The translations under genes were made by a program, and so were the position numbers. Shown here piece after piece: positions 7,633 through 14,981 of a stretch of 64,000 nt of DNA. The stretch is taken from the NCBI RefSeq assembly GCF_026410385.1, contig NZ_JAPMLT010000009.1:62001-126000 (forward strand). Direction: 5' to 3'. Position 1 is the stretch's first letter; every line of letters begins with the position of its first letter. The notes below the pieces were generated by a model, which was given only the letters and a program-made list of their open reading frames with translations, was not told the DNA's origin and did not search any database. The DNA is from Tumebacillus lacus. GTDB taxonomy: Bacteria; Bacillota; Bacilli; Tumebacillales; Tumebacillaceae.

Positions 7633-8520
7633 ATGCGCAAATGGACAGGCCCGCTCGTCTTCCTGCTGTTCTTTCTCGTCCCGTATCTCAATCTGTTTCG
7701 CATCGACATTCCGACCGGTCACTACTACTGGTTCACGCGCCGGTTCCCGTTCTCGGAAGCCTTGCCGCTGCTCTTGACGGTGCTCTTGCTCGTCTTCACC
7801 GTGTTCGGCCTGTCTTTCTTCCGCCCGCGCCTGTTCTGCTCGCACATGTGCCCGCACAACACGACCTCGCGCTGGTTGCGCAAACTGATGCAATGGAAGC
7901 TCGACATCCCGGTCGGCATCCTGCTCTCCCCGCTGGTTTCGTTCACCCTGCTGAGCTACTTCGCCGCTCCGGCCACCGTCTGGGCCGCCCTGACGCGAGG
8001 CACGTCCACGATCCTGCTGGTCGCCTTCGTCGTGCTGACAGTGTTCGTCGGCTATCTGCTGCTCCGGTTGCGTCAGGACTTTTGTAAAATGGTTTGCCCG
8101 TACGGTTTCTTTCAGCACCTCTTTGCACCGGACGCGCCCAAACGCAGCCAGCAGTGGATCGTCGTCATCGTGCTTCTCCTGCTGACGGCGGGCATGGTCA
8201 CCACCGCCACGCTGACCTCAAGCGTCGAGATCTCGCTGGTCAGCGGCACCCGCGTCCCGACTCCAAATGCGGTCACGTATACCTACACCGTGACGCTCGC
8301 CAACGACAGCGCCGTGCCGGAGACGTTTACCCTGCGCCACCTCGCCGGACCGCCCCCGGCCGGCAGCCCGTTTCTGCCGCCGCCGCTGGTTGCCCCGGGC
8401 GAGAGCAAAGGCGTGCCCGTCGCGTTTCAAGTAGCTCGTACAGAAGTTGTACATTTCGAGGTCTGCGCCACGCAGTCGGCGATCTGCAAACCGTTCTCCA
8501 TCTCCCTCTCCGGCCCCTGA
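7633..8520 (+). CDS. FixG/CcoG-like membrane iron-sulfur protein lacking the ferredoxin domain
   Basis: A 295-residue membrane protein. Hydrophobic helices lie at about 5-20, 45-65, 95-115, 120-145 and 180-200. Two cysteine motifs of the NapH/CcoG type flank the second and fourth helices: 'RLFCSHMCPHNTTSRW' and 'FCKMVCPYGFFQHLF'. The C-terminal ~100 residues form an Ig-like periplasmic-type domain ('NAVTYTYTVTLANDSAVPET') as in the FixG C-terminal domain. CcoG proteins normally carry a CxxCxxCxxxCP ferredoxin cluster between these parts; here it is absent. No cytochrome oxidase gene is adjacent. An electron-transfer or copper-handling role is possible but unproven. AAAGGAG precedes ATG 7633. 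Confidence 0.75.
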   Translation: MRKWTGPLVFLLFFLVPYLNLFRIDIPTGHYYWFTRRFPFSEALPLLLTVLLLVFTVFGLSFFRPRLFCSHMCPHNTTSRWLRKLMQWKLDIPVGILLSPLVSFTLLSYFAAPATVWAALTRGTSTILLVAFVVLTVFVGYLLLRLRQDFCKMVCPYGFFQHLFAPDAPKRSQQWIVVIVLLLLTAGMVTTATLTSSVEISLVSGTRVPTPNAVTYTYTVTLANDSAVPETFTLRHLAGPPPAGSPFLPPPLVAPGESKGVPVAFQVARTEVVHFEVCATQSAICKPFSISLSGP

Positions 8521-8525
8521 ACAGG

Positions 8526-8573
8526 CCTAAAAAACGGAGTCCCGCGCACCGGCACGGGACTCCGTTTTTTAGG
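8526..8573. terminator. Perfect 19-bp bidirectional terminator
   Basis: Arms 8526-8544 and 8555-8573 are exact reverse complements (CCTAAAAAACGGAGTCCCG on the left), with T-runs on both strands. The TAA stop of the convergent terC-like gene (8569-8571) lies inside the stem. Confidence 0.9.
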
Positions 8574-9216
8574 CCATTCGCTTCGACACAAACGAAGCCG
8601 CACCGGTCGCCACCACCGAAACGACGTGGAACGCCCCTTCCGGCACCTGCAACGGTGCGAGCATAGCGGCGACAAACTGCTCCTCGACGATCATCGACGA
8701 ACCGGTCCACGACAGCACCGCCACCCCGGCAAACAGCACGATGGGATAGCGGTGCAACAGCCGCCCGATCAGGCGGCTGCCCCACAGGATGCAAGGGATC
8801 GAGACCAAGATCCCGATCGAGAGCAAAAACCAATCGCCGTCCGCGATGCCGACGATGGCGAGCACATTGTCGAGCGACACCATAAAGTCGGCGAGGATGA
8901 TCACCTGGATCGCCGCGATCAGCCCTTTTCCTTTGCGCATGTCGTGCATCTCCTGCTCATCGCCGAGCATCTTGAACGCGATGTAGAGCAGAAACAGACC
9001 GCCGATCAGCTTCAAATACGGCGTATTGATCAACACCACCGCCACCGCAGACAACGCAATGCGCAGCAGGACTGCTCCCATCGTGCCCCAGAAGATCGCC
9101 TTCTGACGGATCGGTTCCGGCAAATGACGGGTCGCAAGTCCAATCACCAACGCGTTGTCCACGGAGAGAATGGCCGAGATCAGCAAAATTTCAATCGCCA
9201 GCAGCGCCTCGTGCAA
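8569..9216 (-). CDS. TerC family integral membrane protein (probable metal-ion exporter)
   Basis: A 215-residue TerC/YjbE/YkoY-type protein with about six to seven membrane helices. Two signature acidic motifs are present: 'AILSVDNALVIGLA' in the first helix and 'DFMVSLDNVLAIVGIA' at mid-protein. These are the family's presumed Mn2+-coordinating Asp/Asn residues. The start is TTG 9216, because GGGAGG lies 8 nt upstream and the next upstream GTG would put that site inside the gene. No yybP-ykoY riboswitch is present in the 63-nt upstream gap. It lies downstream of padR on the same strand and could be co-transcribed with it. Confidence 0.88.
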   Translation of the reverse strand: MHEALLAIEILLISAILSVDNALVIGLATRHLPEPIRQKAIFWGTMGAVLLRIALSAVAVVLINTPYLKLIGGLFLLYIAFKMLGDEQEMHDMRKGKGLIAAIQVIILADFMVSLDNVLAIVGIADGDWFLLSIGILVSIPCILWGSRLIGRLLHRYPIVLFAGVAVLSWTGSSMIVEEQFVAAMLAPLQVPEGAFHVVSVVATGAASFVSKRMA

Positions 9217-9279
9217 TCCGACCGCCTCCCTGTCCACCCTTCTACAGGTAAGCGTATGACGGGAATCGCCGGAACTTGT

Positions 9280-9816
9280 CTACCGCAGCTTTGAAAATAC
9301 CCCGATGGCAAACTCGCACCAATCGATCCACGTCTGCACAAAGCGCGTCCCGTACTCGATGGTCAGGTATTCACCGATCTCCTGCGGCACCGGGTGATCG
9401 TCAGGAAAATGTTCTTGCTTCCACAGATTCATCAGCGAGATGATCTCCTGATGCGCCCGCTTGCTCTCTTCCAAAAAAGCGATCGCCCGCTCCGGCGGGA
9501 TCAAGTGAAACAAAGAGACGCGCAGCAGAGACTCATTTTTCATCTTCGGCGGCTTCGGACTCTCCGACAGCCACGTCAGCAGCGCTTCCAGACCGGCATC
9601 TGTCAGCGAGTAGATCTTTTTATCCGGACGGTCCGACTGCTCCACCACCTGATGATGCAGCAAGCCCTCGTCCTCCAACTTTTGCAATTCGCGATAGATC
9701 TGCGTGTGATGGGCGTTCCAAAAATGACTGACCTCCTGCGTAAACCGCTGCGTCAGATCATAGCCGGACATCTCCGCTTTCGAAAGCAACCCGAGCACCG
9801 CATAGCGCAAGGCCAT
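9280..9816 (-). CDS. PadR-family transcriptional regulator
   Basis: A 178-residue regulator with an N-terminal winged helix ('YAVLGLLSKAEMSGYDLTQR', 'HTQIYRELQKLEDEGLL', 'KIYSLTDAGLEALL'), which is the PadR domain. The C-terminal helical dimerisation domain (about 95-178) is of the Vir/AphA-like type. It is transcribed divergently from the RND pump gene. A perfect ATGT-N8-ACAT palindrome lies between the two promoters. By family precedent it should repress the pump, and perhaps itself, and release on binding a hydrophobic ligand. Confidence 0.92.
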   Translation of the reverse strand: MALRYAVLGLLSKAEMSGYDLTQRFTQEVSHFWNAHHTQIYRELQKLEDEGLLHHQVVEQSDRPDKKIYSLTDAGLEALLTWLSESPKPPKMKNESLLRVSLFHLIPPERAIAFLEESKRAHQEIISLMNLWKQEHFPDDHPVPQEIGEYLTIEYGTRFVQTWIDWCEFAIGVFSKLR

Positions 9817-9896
9817 CTTTCATCCCTCCTGCCCCTACGAGCATATCACGTTCTGCACCGATTCGTAAAACTTATACAAAATCTATACAAACAGAC

Positions 9897-9925
9897 TTGC
9901 CGAAACCAGAACATGGTGATAAGAT
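9897..9925 (+). promoter_or_regulatory. Sigma-A promoter of the RND pump gene
   Basis: TTGCCG (9897-9902), a 17-nt spacer and TAAGAT (9920-9925). The predicted start of transcription falls at about 9932, immediately before the PadR-type operator. Confidence 0.55.
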
Positions 9926-9935
9926 GATCTCGAAT

Positions 9936-9957
9936 CATATGTGAGTTTGCACATATG
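9936..9957. promoter_or_regulatory. PadR-type operator palindrome
   Basis: CATATGTG (9936-9943) and CACATATG (9950-9957) form an 8-bp inverted repeat separated by 6 nt. The core is exactly ATGT-N8-ACAT, the PadR consensus. It sits just after the pump promoter and 37 nt before the pump start codon, which is ideal for a repressor. Confidence 0.75.
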
Positions 9958-9993
9958 GACGACACTCCTACCGGGAAGGAATGACGACACGAG

Positions 9994-12900
9994 ATGAATG
10001 CCCTAACTCGCGTATCGCTCAAAAATCCGATCGCGATCTTTATCCTGTCCTTTTTGCTGATCGTCAGCGGCACGTATGCGTTTCAGTCGCTGAAAGTCGA
10101 CCTGCTGCCCAACATCGATGTGCCGCAGTTGTCGATTGAGGCCGTCTATCCGGGGGCTTCTCCCGATGTGATCGAAAAGCAAGTCACGAGCAAGCTGGAA
10201 TCGCAACTGAAAAATGTGGAGGGTGTCGACCAGATCACCTCGCAGACGTTTGAGAGCGTCGCGCTGATCCAGCTCACCTTCCCCTTTGACACCGACATGA
10301 ACGCCACCCAGCAAAAGGTGGAGGACCTGATCGGCAAGACTGTCCTGCCGTCCGAGGTCAAACCGGAAGTCAGCCGCTTCTCCTTCGGCTCCTTCCCGAT
10401 CATCAACGCGGCGATCACCGCCAAAGGCTCCACCGACGTGCAGAAACTGCTGGAAGAAGAGATCCAGCCCGAATTGGAAAAGATCCCGGGCGTCAACTCC
10501 GTCGCCGTCGGCGGCACCGCCAAAGAACTGGTCACGATCACGCTGAACAAAGAGCAGGCGTTAAAATCCGGCCTGACGCTCTCCAAAGTCCAAGAAGCGA
10601 TCAAAACCAAGTTCCTTTCCATGCCGGCGGGCACCGTGGTCAACGACTCGATCCTCGTGCCGATCCGCGTCGAGGAGAGCCTCGACACCGTCGCCGATCT
10701 GGAGTCGCTGAAAATCAACGAAACGCTCACCCTCAAAGACATCGCCACCATCAAAAAAACGACCTCCAAACCGGAGATCATCCGCTACAACGACCAAGAG
10801 TCGATCGCCTTGACCGTCACCAAAAAACAGGATGCCAACACGGTCGAACTGGCTGACCAAACGCTCGCGGTCCTCGATTCCTACAGTGACCAAATCGAGT
10901 ACGGCCTCGTCCTCAACCAGGCGGATTCGATCAAAAAGTCGGTCGAGTCGCTGATCAAAGAAGGACTGCTCGGTGCCCTGTTCGCCTCGCTTGCCGTGCT
11001 GCTCTTCCTGCGCAACATCCGGGCGACGATCATCGCCGTGCTCTCGATTCCGCTGTCCCTGCTCGTCTCGGCGATCTTCCTCGCCCAGGCGAACATCACG
11101 CTCAACGTGATGACGCTCGGCGGCATGGCGGTCGCGGTCGGTCGCGTCGTCGATGACTCCATCGTCGTCATCGAGAACATCTTCCGCCGCATGAAAAACA
11201 ACCGCGAGGGGCTGGACCGTCGGGAGTTGACCATCCAAGCCACCGCCGAGATGCTCAAAGCGATCACCTCTTCCACGCTGACGACCATCGTCGTCTTCCT
11301 GCCGCTCGGCTTTGTCGGCGGCATCACCGGCGAGTTCTTCCTGCCGTTCGCGCTGACCATCGTCTTTGCCCTGCTCACGTCGCTGATCGTCTCGATCACG
11401 CTGACGCCAGTGCTGGCCAAACTGTCGTTCTCCAAAGTCACGCACGAAGAAAAAGAAGACGCGCTTCAACGCTTCTACGCCCGCGTCATCGAAGCGTCGC
11501 TCCGCCGCAAATGGGTCGTCTACGTCGTCTCGCTGGTGCTGCTCGTCGGCTCGCTGTCCCTGACCAGCCAACTCGGCTTTGTCTTCCTGCCGAACGAGTC
11601 GCAAAAGCTGCTCTCCGCGACCGTCACCCTGCCGCCGTCGACCGTCATTTCCAAAACGAACGACGTGTCGCTGCAGATCGAAAAGATGCTCAAAGAACAC
11701 GACACCGTCGAAACGGTCTTCGTCGGCCTTGGCTCCCGCAATTTCCAAACGGGTCTCAAGCAAGAAAACACCGCCTCCTACTTCATCTCGCTGCAGGGAG
11801 ATGCGGTCGTCCAAGAGGAAGTCGACGCCATCGAAGCCAAAATGAGCGAGATCGTCAAACAATCGGCGGAGAAATCCACCGTCTCCGTCATGGAGATGAG
11901 CACCGGCGGTCCGCCGAGCAACAACAACGTCAACATCGACCTCTACTCCAACGACCAAGACAAACTGATCGCAGCGTCGCAACAGGTCGAGGAGTTCCTC
12001 ACCAAACGGGAAGACCTGCGCTATGTGACGAACAACATGCGCGAAAAGCAAAAGACGTGGGTCATCGAGATCGACCCGCAAAAAGCGTCCGACTACGGCG
12101 TCTCCGCCTTTACCGTGCTCGGCTTGACGGCCGACCAGACCCGTCCGGTCTCCGTCGGCAACCTGACGCTCGACGGCAAAGACCAATCGGTCGAACTGGT
12201 CTATGACCGTCCGCTCGCCTCGAAGAGCGAACTGGAAGACCTGACCCTCTTTGGCACCAAAGGTCCGGTCCCGCTCAAAGAAGTGGCCGCCGTCAAAGAA
12301 GTCGAAGCGATCTCCACGATCCAAAAGTTTGACGCCAAAGTGTTCGCCCGCGTCTCCGCAACCATCGACGCGCCGAACGTGCAAGCAGTCTCCGCCGCCA
12401 CCATCGCTGCCGTCAAAGCGGAAGTCGAACTCCCGGAAGGCGTCTCCTTGGAGGCAGGCGGCGGCAGTGACGAAACCACGCAGACTTTCAAAGACCTCGG
12501 CCTCGCGATGCTGGTCGCCGTCGGTCTCGTCTACCTCGTCATGCTGTTCACCTTCGGCCAAGCGCGAGTGCCGATCATCATCCTGTCCTCGCTGCTCTTT
12601 GTGCCGGTGGGCGCGGTCCTCGGCCTGTACGTCATGAACGAACCGCTGTCGATCTCGGCGATGATCGGCGTGCTGATGCTGATCGGCATCGTCGTCACCA
12701 ACGCCATCGTCCTCGTCGACCGCGTCGGCCAAAACCGCGAGCAGGGGATGAAGATCCGCGACGCGCTGATCGAAGCGGGCAAAACGCGCCTGCGCCCGAT
12801 CCTGATGACCGCCTTTGCCACGATCTGCGCACTGATCCCGCTGGCGCTGACCTCCGCAGAAGGCAACGTCATCTCCAAAGGCCTCGCCGTCGTCGTCATC

Positions 12901-13017
12901 GGCGGTCTCTTGTTCGCCACCCTGCTGACCTTGGTCATCGTGCCGGTCACCTACGAACTGTTCTTCCTGCGCACGCACCGCAAAGAGCAAGCGGCAAACG
13001 AAAACAGCAGGCAATAA
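9994..13017 (+). CDS. RND-family efflux transporter (AcrB/SwrC-type)
   Basis: A 1007-residue resistance-nodulation-division permease, proton driven. The start MNALTRVSLKNPIAIFILSF contains TM1. The TM4 proton-relay motif reads 'AVGRVVDDSIVVIENIFRRM' (Asp-Asp) at about 385, with two large extracytoplasmic loops and a duplicated C-terminal half ending 'RPILMTAFATICALIPLALT'. No adaptor or outer-membrane gene is adjacent, as expected for monoderm RND pumps such as B. subtilis SwrC (surfactin and bacteriocin export). AAGGA lies rather far (13 nt) from ATG 9994, so translation may be modest. Probably under control of the divergent PadR regulator. Confidence 0.95.
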   Translation: MNALTRVSLKNPIAIFILSFLLIVSGTYAFQSLKVDLLPNIDVPQLSIEAVYPGASPDVIEKQVTSKLESQLKNVEGVDQITSQTFESVALIQLTFPFDTDMNATQQKVEDLIGKTVLPSEVKPEVSRFSFGSFPIINAAITAKGSTDVQKLLEEEIQPELEKIPGVNSVAVGGTAKELVTITLNKEQALKSGLTLSKVQEAIKTKFLSMPAGTVVNDSILVPIRVEESLDTVADLESLKINETLTLKDIATIKKTTSKPEIIRYNDQESIALTVTKKQDANTVELADQTLAVLDSYSDQIEYGLVLNQADSIKKSVESLIKEGLLGALFASLAVLLFLRNIRATIIAVLSIPLSLLVSAIFLAQANITLNVMTLGGMAVAVGRVVDDSIVVIENIFRRMKNNREGLDRRELTIQATAEMLKAITSSTLTTIVVFLPLGFVGGITGEFFLPFALTIVFALLTSLIVSITLTPVLAKLSFSKVTHEEKEDALQRFYARVIEASLRRKWVVYVVSLVLLVGSLSLTSQLGFVFLPNESQKLLSATVTLPPSTVISKTNDVSLQIEKMLKEHDTVETVFVGLGSRNFQTGLKQENTASYFISLQGDAVVQEEVDAIEAKMSEIVKQSAEKSTVSVMEMSTGGPPSNNNVNIDLYSNDQDKLIAASQQVEEFLTKREDLRYVTNNMREKQKTWVIEIDPQKASDYGVSAFTVLGLTADQTRPVSVGNLTLDGKDQSVELVYDRPLASKSELEDLTLFGTKGPVPLKEVAAVKEVEAISTIQKFDAKVFARVSATIDAPNVQAVSAATIAAVKAEVELPEGVSLEAGGGSDETTQTFKDLGLAMLVAVGLVYLVMLFTFGQARVPIIILSSLLFVPVGAVLGLYVMNEPLSISAMIGVLMLIGIVVTNAIVLVDRVGQNREQGMKIRDALIEAGKTRLRPILMTAFATICALIPLALTSAEGNVISKGLAVVVIGGLLFATLLTLVIVPVTYELFFLRTHRKEQAANENSRQ

Positions 13018-13063
13018 AAAAAGCCAACGCGACCGGAAATCCGGAAGCGTTGGCGTTTTTTTT
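13015..13063. terminator. Bidirectional terminator between the RND gene and the cold-shock gene
   Basis: GCCAACGC (13023-13030) pairs with GCGTTGGC (13047-13054) around an inner CCGGAAATCCGG hairpin. There is an A-run on the left and eight T's on the right. Confidence 0.85.
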
Positions 13064-13071
13064 AGGTTTGA

Positions 13072-13269
13072 TTACGCTTTGTAGACGTTAGCAGCTTGCG
13101 GGCCGCGGTTGCCGTCAACGATTTCGAAAGTAACAGCTTGACCTTCTTCGAGGGTCTTGAAGCCGTCGCCTTGGATAGCGGAGAAGTGTACGAATACGTC
13201 TTCGCCACCGTCAACTGCGATGAAACCGTAACCTTTTTCTGCGGAGAACCATTTAACAGTACCTTGCAT
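13072..13269 (-). CDS. Cold-shock protein, CspA/CspB family
   Basis: A 65-residue single cold-shock domain. It contains RNP1 'KGYGFI' (residues 12-17) and RNP2 'VFVHF', with the usual start [13 protein letters not shown]. It is an RNA chaperone that binds single-stranded nucleic acid. AGGAGG lies upstream of ATG 13269. The ~100-nt upstream region contains no obvious long cold-shock leader. Which of the paralogues B, C or D it corresponds to cannot be decided. Confidence 0.97.
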   Translation of the reverse strand: MQGTVKWFSAEKGYGFIAVDGGEDVFVHFSAIQGDGFKTLEEGQAVTFEIVDGNRGPQAANVYKA

Positions 13270-13373
13270 GTGAAAAAACCTCCTGCTCGCCCATTTCGGC
13301 GATGCGATTTACATCCAAATAGAATCTATCTGGACACTATCAGAATATCACCGATTAGGTGATTCTGTCAAAC

Positions 13374-14873
13374 TTAGAGACCGTATACGGTCTTGTACTT
13401 TTCTTCCAGATAGGCGATCAGCGGAGCCGCGTTGAGTTCCTCACCGGTCGCTTTCTTCATGATCTCGCGCGGCGAAAGTGCCTTGCCGTGGCGATGGACG
13501 TTTTCGGTCATCCAACCGAGGATCTCGGAGAAATCACCCTCGCGCACTTTGTCCTTGTAGTTCGGCAGCTGTTGTTTCATCGCCGCTTCGAGCTGCGCCG
13601 CGTAGATGTTGCCGAGCGTGTAGGTCGGGAAGTAGCCGAACGCCCCGCTCGTCCAGTGGATGTCCTGCAACACGCCGTTTGCGTGGTTGTCCGGCTTGAT
13701 GCCGAGGTACTCTTCAAACTTGGCTTCCCACACAGCCGGAAGATCTTTGACCTCGATCACGCCGTTGATCAGGTCCTTCTCGATCTCGTAGCGGATCATG
13801 ATGTGCAGGTTGTAAGTCAGTTCGTCCGCTTCGACGCGGACCAGGCTCGGCTCGACGAGGTTGACCGCTTTATAGAACGCTTCCATCGGCACGTCGTCAA
13901 ACTGGCCCGGATAGTTGGCTTGCAGGTCGCCGTAGAAGCGCTCCCAGAACTCTTTGCTTCTGCCGACCGCATTTTCCCAGAAGCGGGACTGCGATTCGTG
14001 CAGACCCATCGACGCGCCGGTCGCGAGGAATGTGCCGTTCAACTCGGAGGAGACGTTTTGCTCGTACAGCGCGTGGCCGCACTCGTGGATCGTCGCAAAC
14101 AGCGCCATTTGCAAGTCGTGCTCGTAGTAACGGGTGGTGACGCGCACATCGCCCGGATTGAGCCCGATCATGAACGGATGCGCGCTCGGATCGAGACGGC
14201 CCGCATCGAAATCATAGCCGAGCTGTTTGAGGATGTAGTGCGAAAACTCCCTTTGCTTCTCCTCCGGGAACTGTTGATTGAGGAAGCCGCGCTCCACTTG
14301 CTCTTTCGCCCCGATGCGCTTGACGAGCTCCACCGTGCGCTCCCGCAGCGGGCCGAACAGCGCGTCGAGCTGGCGGGCGGTCATCTCCGGCTCGTACTGT
14401 TGGACAAGCGCGTCATATTTATCTTCTTCGTAGCCCCAGATCTCCACAAATTCTTTTAAGCTCTCGACGATCTGCTCCAGATACGGCGCAAATGCGTTGA
14501 AGTCGTTGTTTTTCTTGGCTTCCTGCCAGGCAAATTCCGATTTGGAGGTCAGCGTGACGTACGCTTGGTATTTGTCGGCCGGGATCTTTTTGCTGCGATC
14601 GTACTCTTTTTTGCGCTCCAGCACGGAGGCGCGGGTGATCGGGTCGAGACTCGCCAGCGTGTCCGGCGCGCTCAGTTCTTCCAGATAGCGGCCCATCTCT
14701 TCGGACGTGCCCAGTTTGAACAGATCACCAGACAGCATGCCGACGACTTCGGCGCGCTGCTCGACCCCTTTTTTCGGGCAGCCGGTGCGCAGATCCCAGA
14801 AGATCACGTTGATCGCTTCTTCCACATTCTTCATCCGTGCCACGAGGTCACGGAACTGTTGAGCGGTTTCCAT
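13374..14873 (-). CDS. M32 family metallocarboxypeptidase (Taq carboxypeptidase)
   Basis: A 499-residue cytosolic zinc carboxypeptidase of typical family length. The M32 active-site motif 'HECGHALYEQN' (HExxH) is at about residue 260, with the downstream family motifs 'GLHESQSRFWEN' and 'AYLEEKYK' at the end. The start is ATG 14873, because GGAGGAT lies 9 nt upstream; the in-frame TTG seven codons earlier has no site. It releases C-terminal amino acids from peptides. A weak hairpin without a T-run follows. Confidence 0.93.
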   Translation of the reverse strand: METAQQFRDLVARMKNVEEAINVIFWDLRTGCPKKGVEQRAEVVGMLSGDLFKLGTSEEMGRYLEELSAPDTLASLDPITRASVLERKKEYDRSKKIPADKYQAYVTLTSKSEFAWQEAKKNNDFNAFAPYLEQIVESLKEFVEIWGYEEDKYDALVQQYEPEMTARQLDALFGPLRERTVELVKRIGAKEQVERGFLNQQFPEEKQREFSHYILKQLGYDFDAGRLDPSAHPFMIGLNPGDVRVTTRYYEHDLQMALFATIHECGHALYEQNVSSELNGTFLATGASMGLHESQSRFWENAVGRSKEFWERFYGDLQANYPGQFDDVPMEAFYKAVNLVEPSLVRVEADELTYNLHIMIRYEIEKDLINGVIEVKDLPAVWEAKFEEYLGIKPDNHANGVLQDIHWTSGAFGYFPTYTLGNIYAAQLEAAMKQQLPNYKDKVREGDFSEILGWMTENVHRHGKALSPREIMKKATGEELNAAPLIAYLEEKYKTVYGL

Positions 14874-14938
14874 TCGTAAAACATCCTCCTTCAATATGTA
14901 TCAGTTTCTCAACTGTACCGACAATCGTCAGAAATGTC

Positions 14939-14974
14939 AAAGAGCCGTTGCTCAGGCGATGAGCAACGGCTCTT
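14939..14974 (-). terminator. Terminator of the 1070-aa secreted protein gene
   Basis: AAGAGCCGTTGCTC pairs with GAGCAACGGCTCTT around a short loop. On the minus strand it ends in TTTGACA, a weak T-tract. Confidence 0.7.
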
Positions 14975-14981
14975 CATCAGT

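Noticed and set aside
9217-9279. yybP-ykoY (Mn2+) riboswitch upstream of the terC-like gene
   Set aside because: Only 63 nt are available and none of the conserved loop sequences are present.
10561-13014. 817-codon open frame on the minus strand
   Set aside because: It is antisense to the RND pump gene, has low-complexity Asp/Gly/Arg composition typical of GC-rich shadow frames, and matches no family motif.
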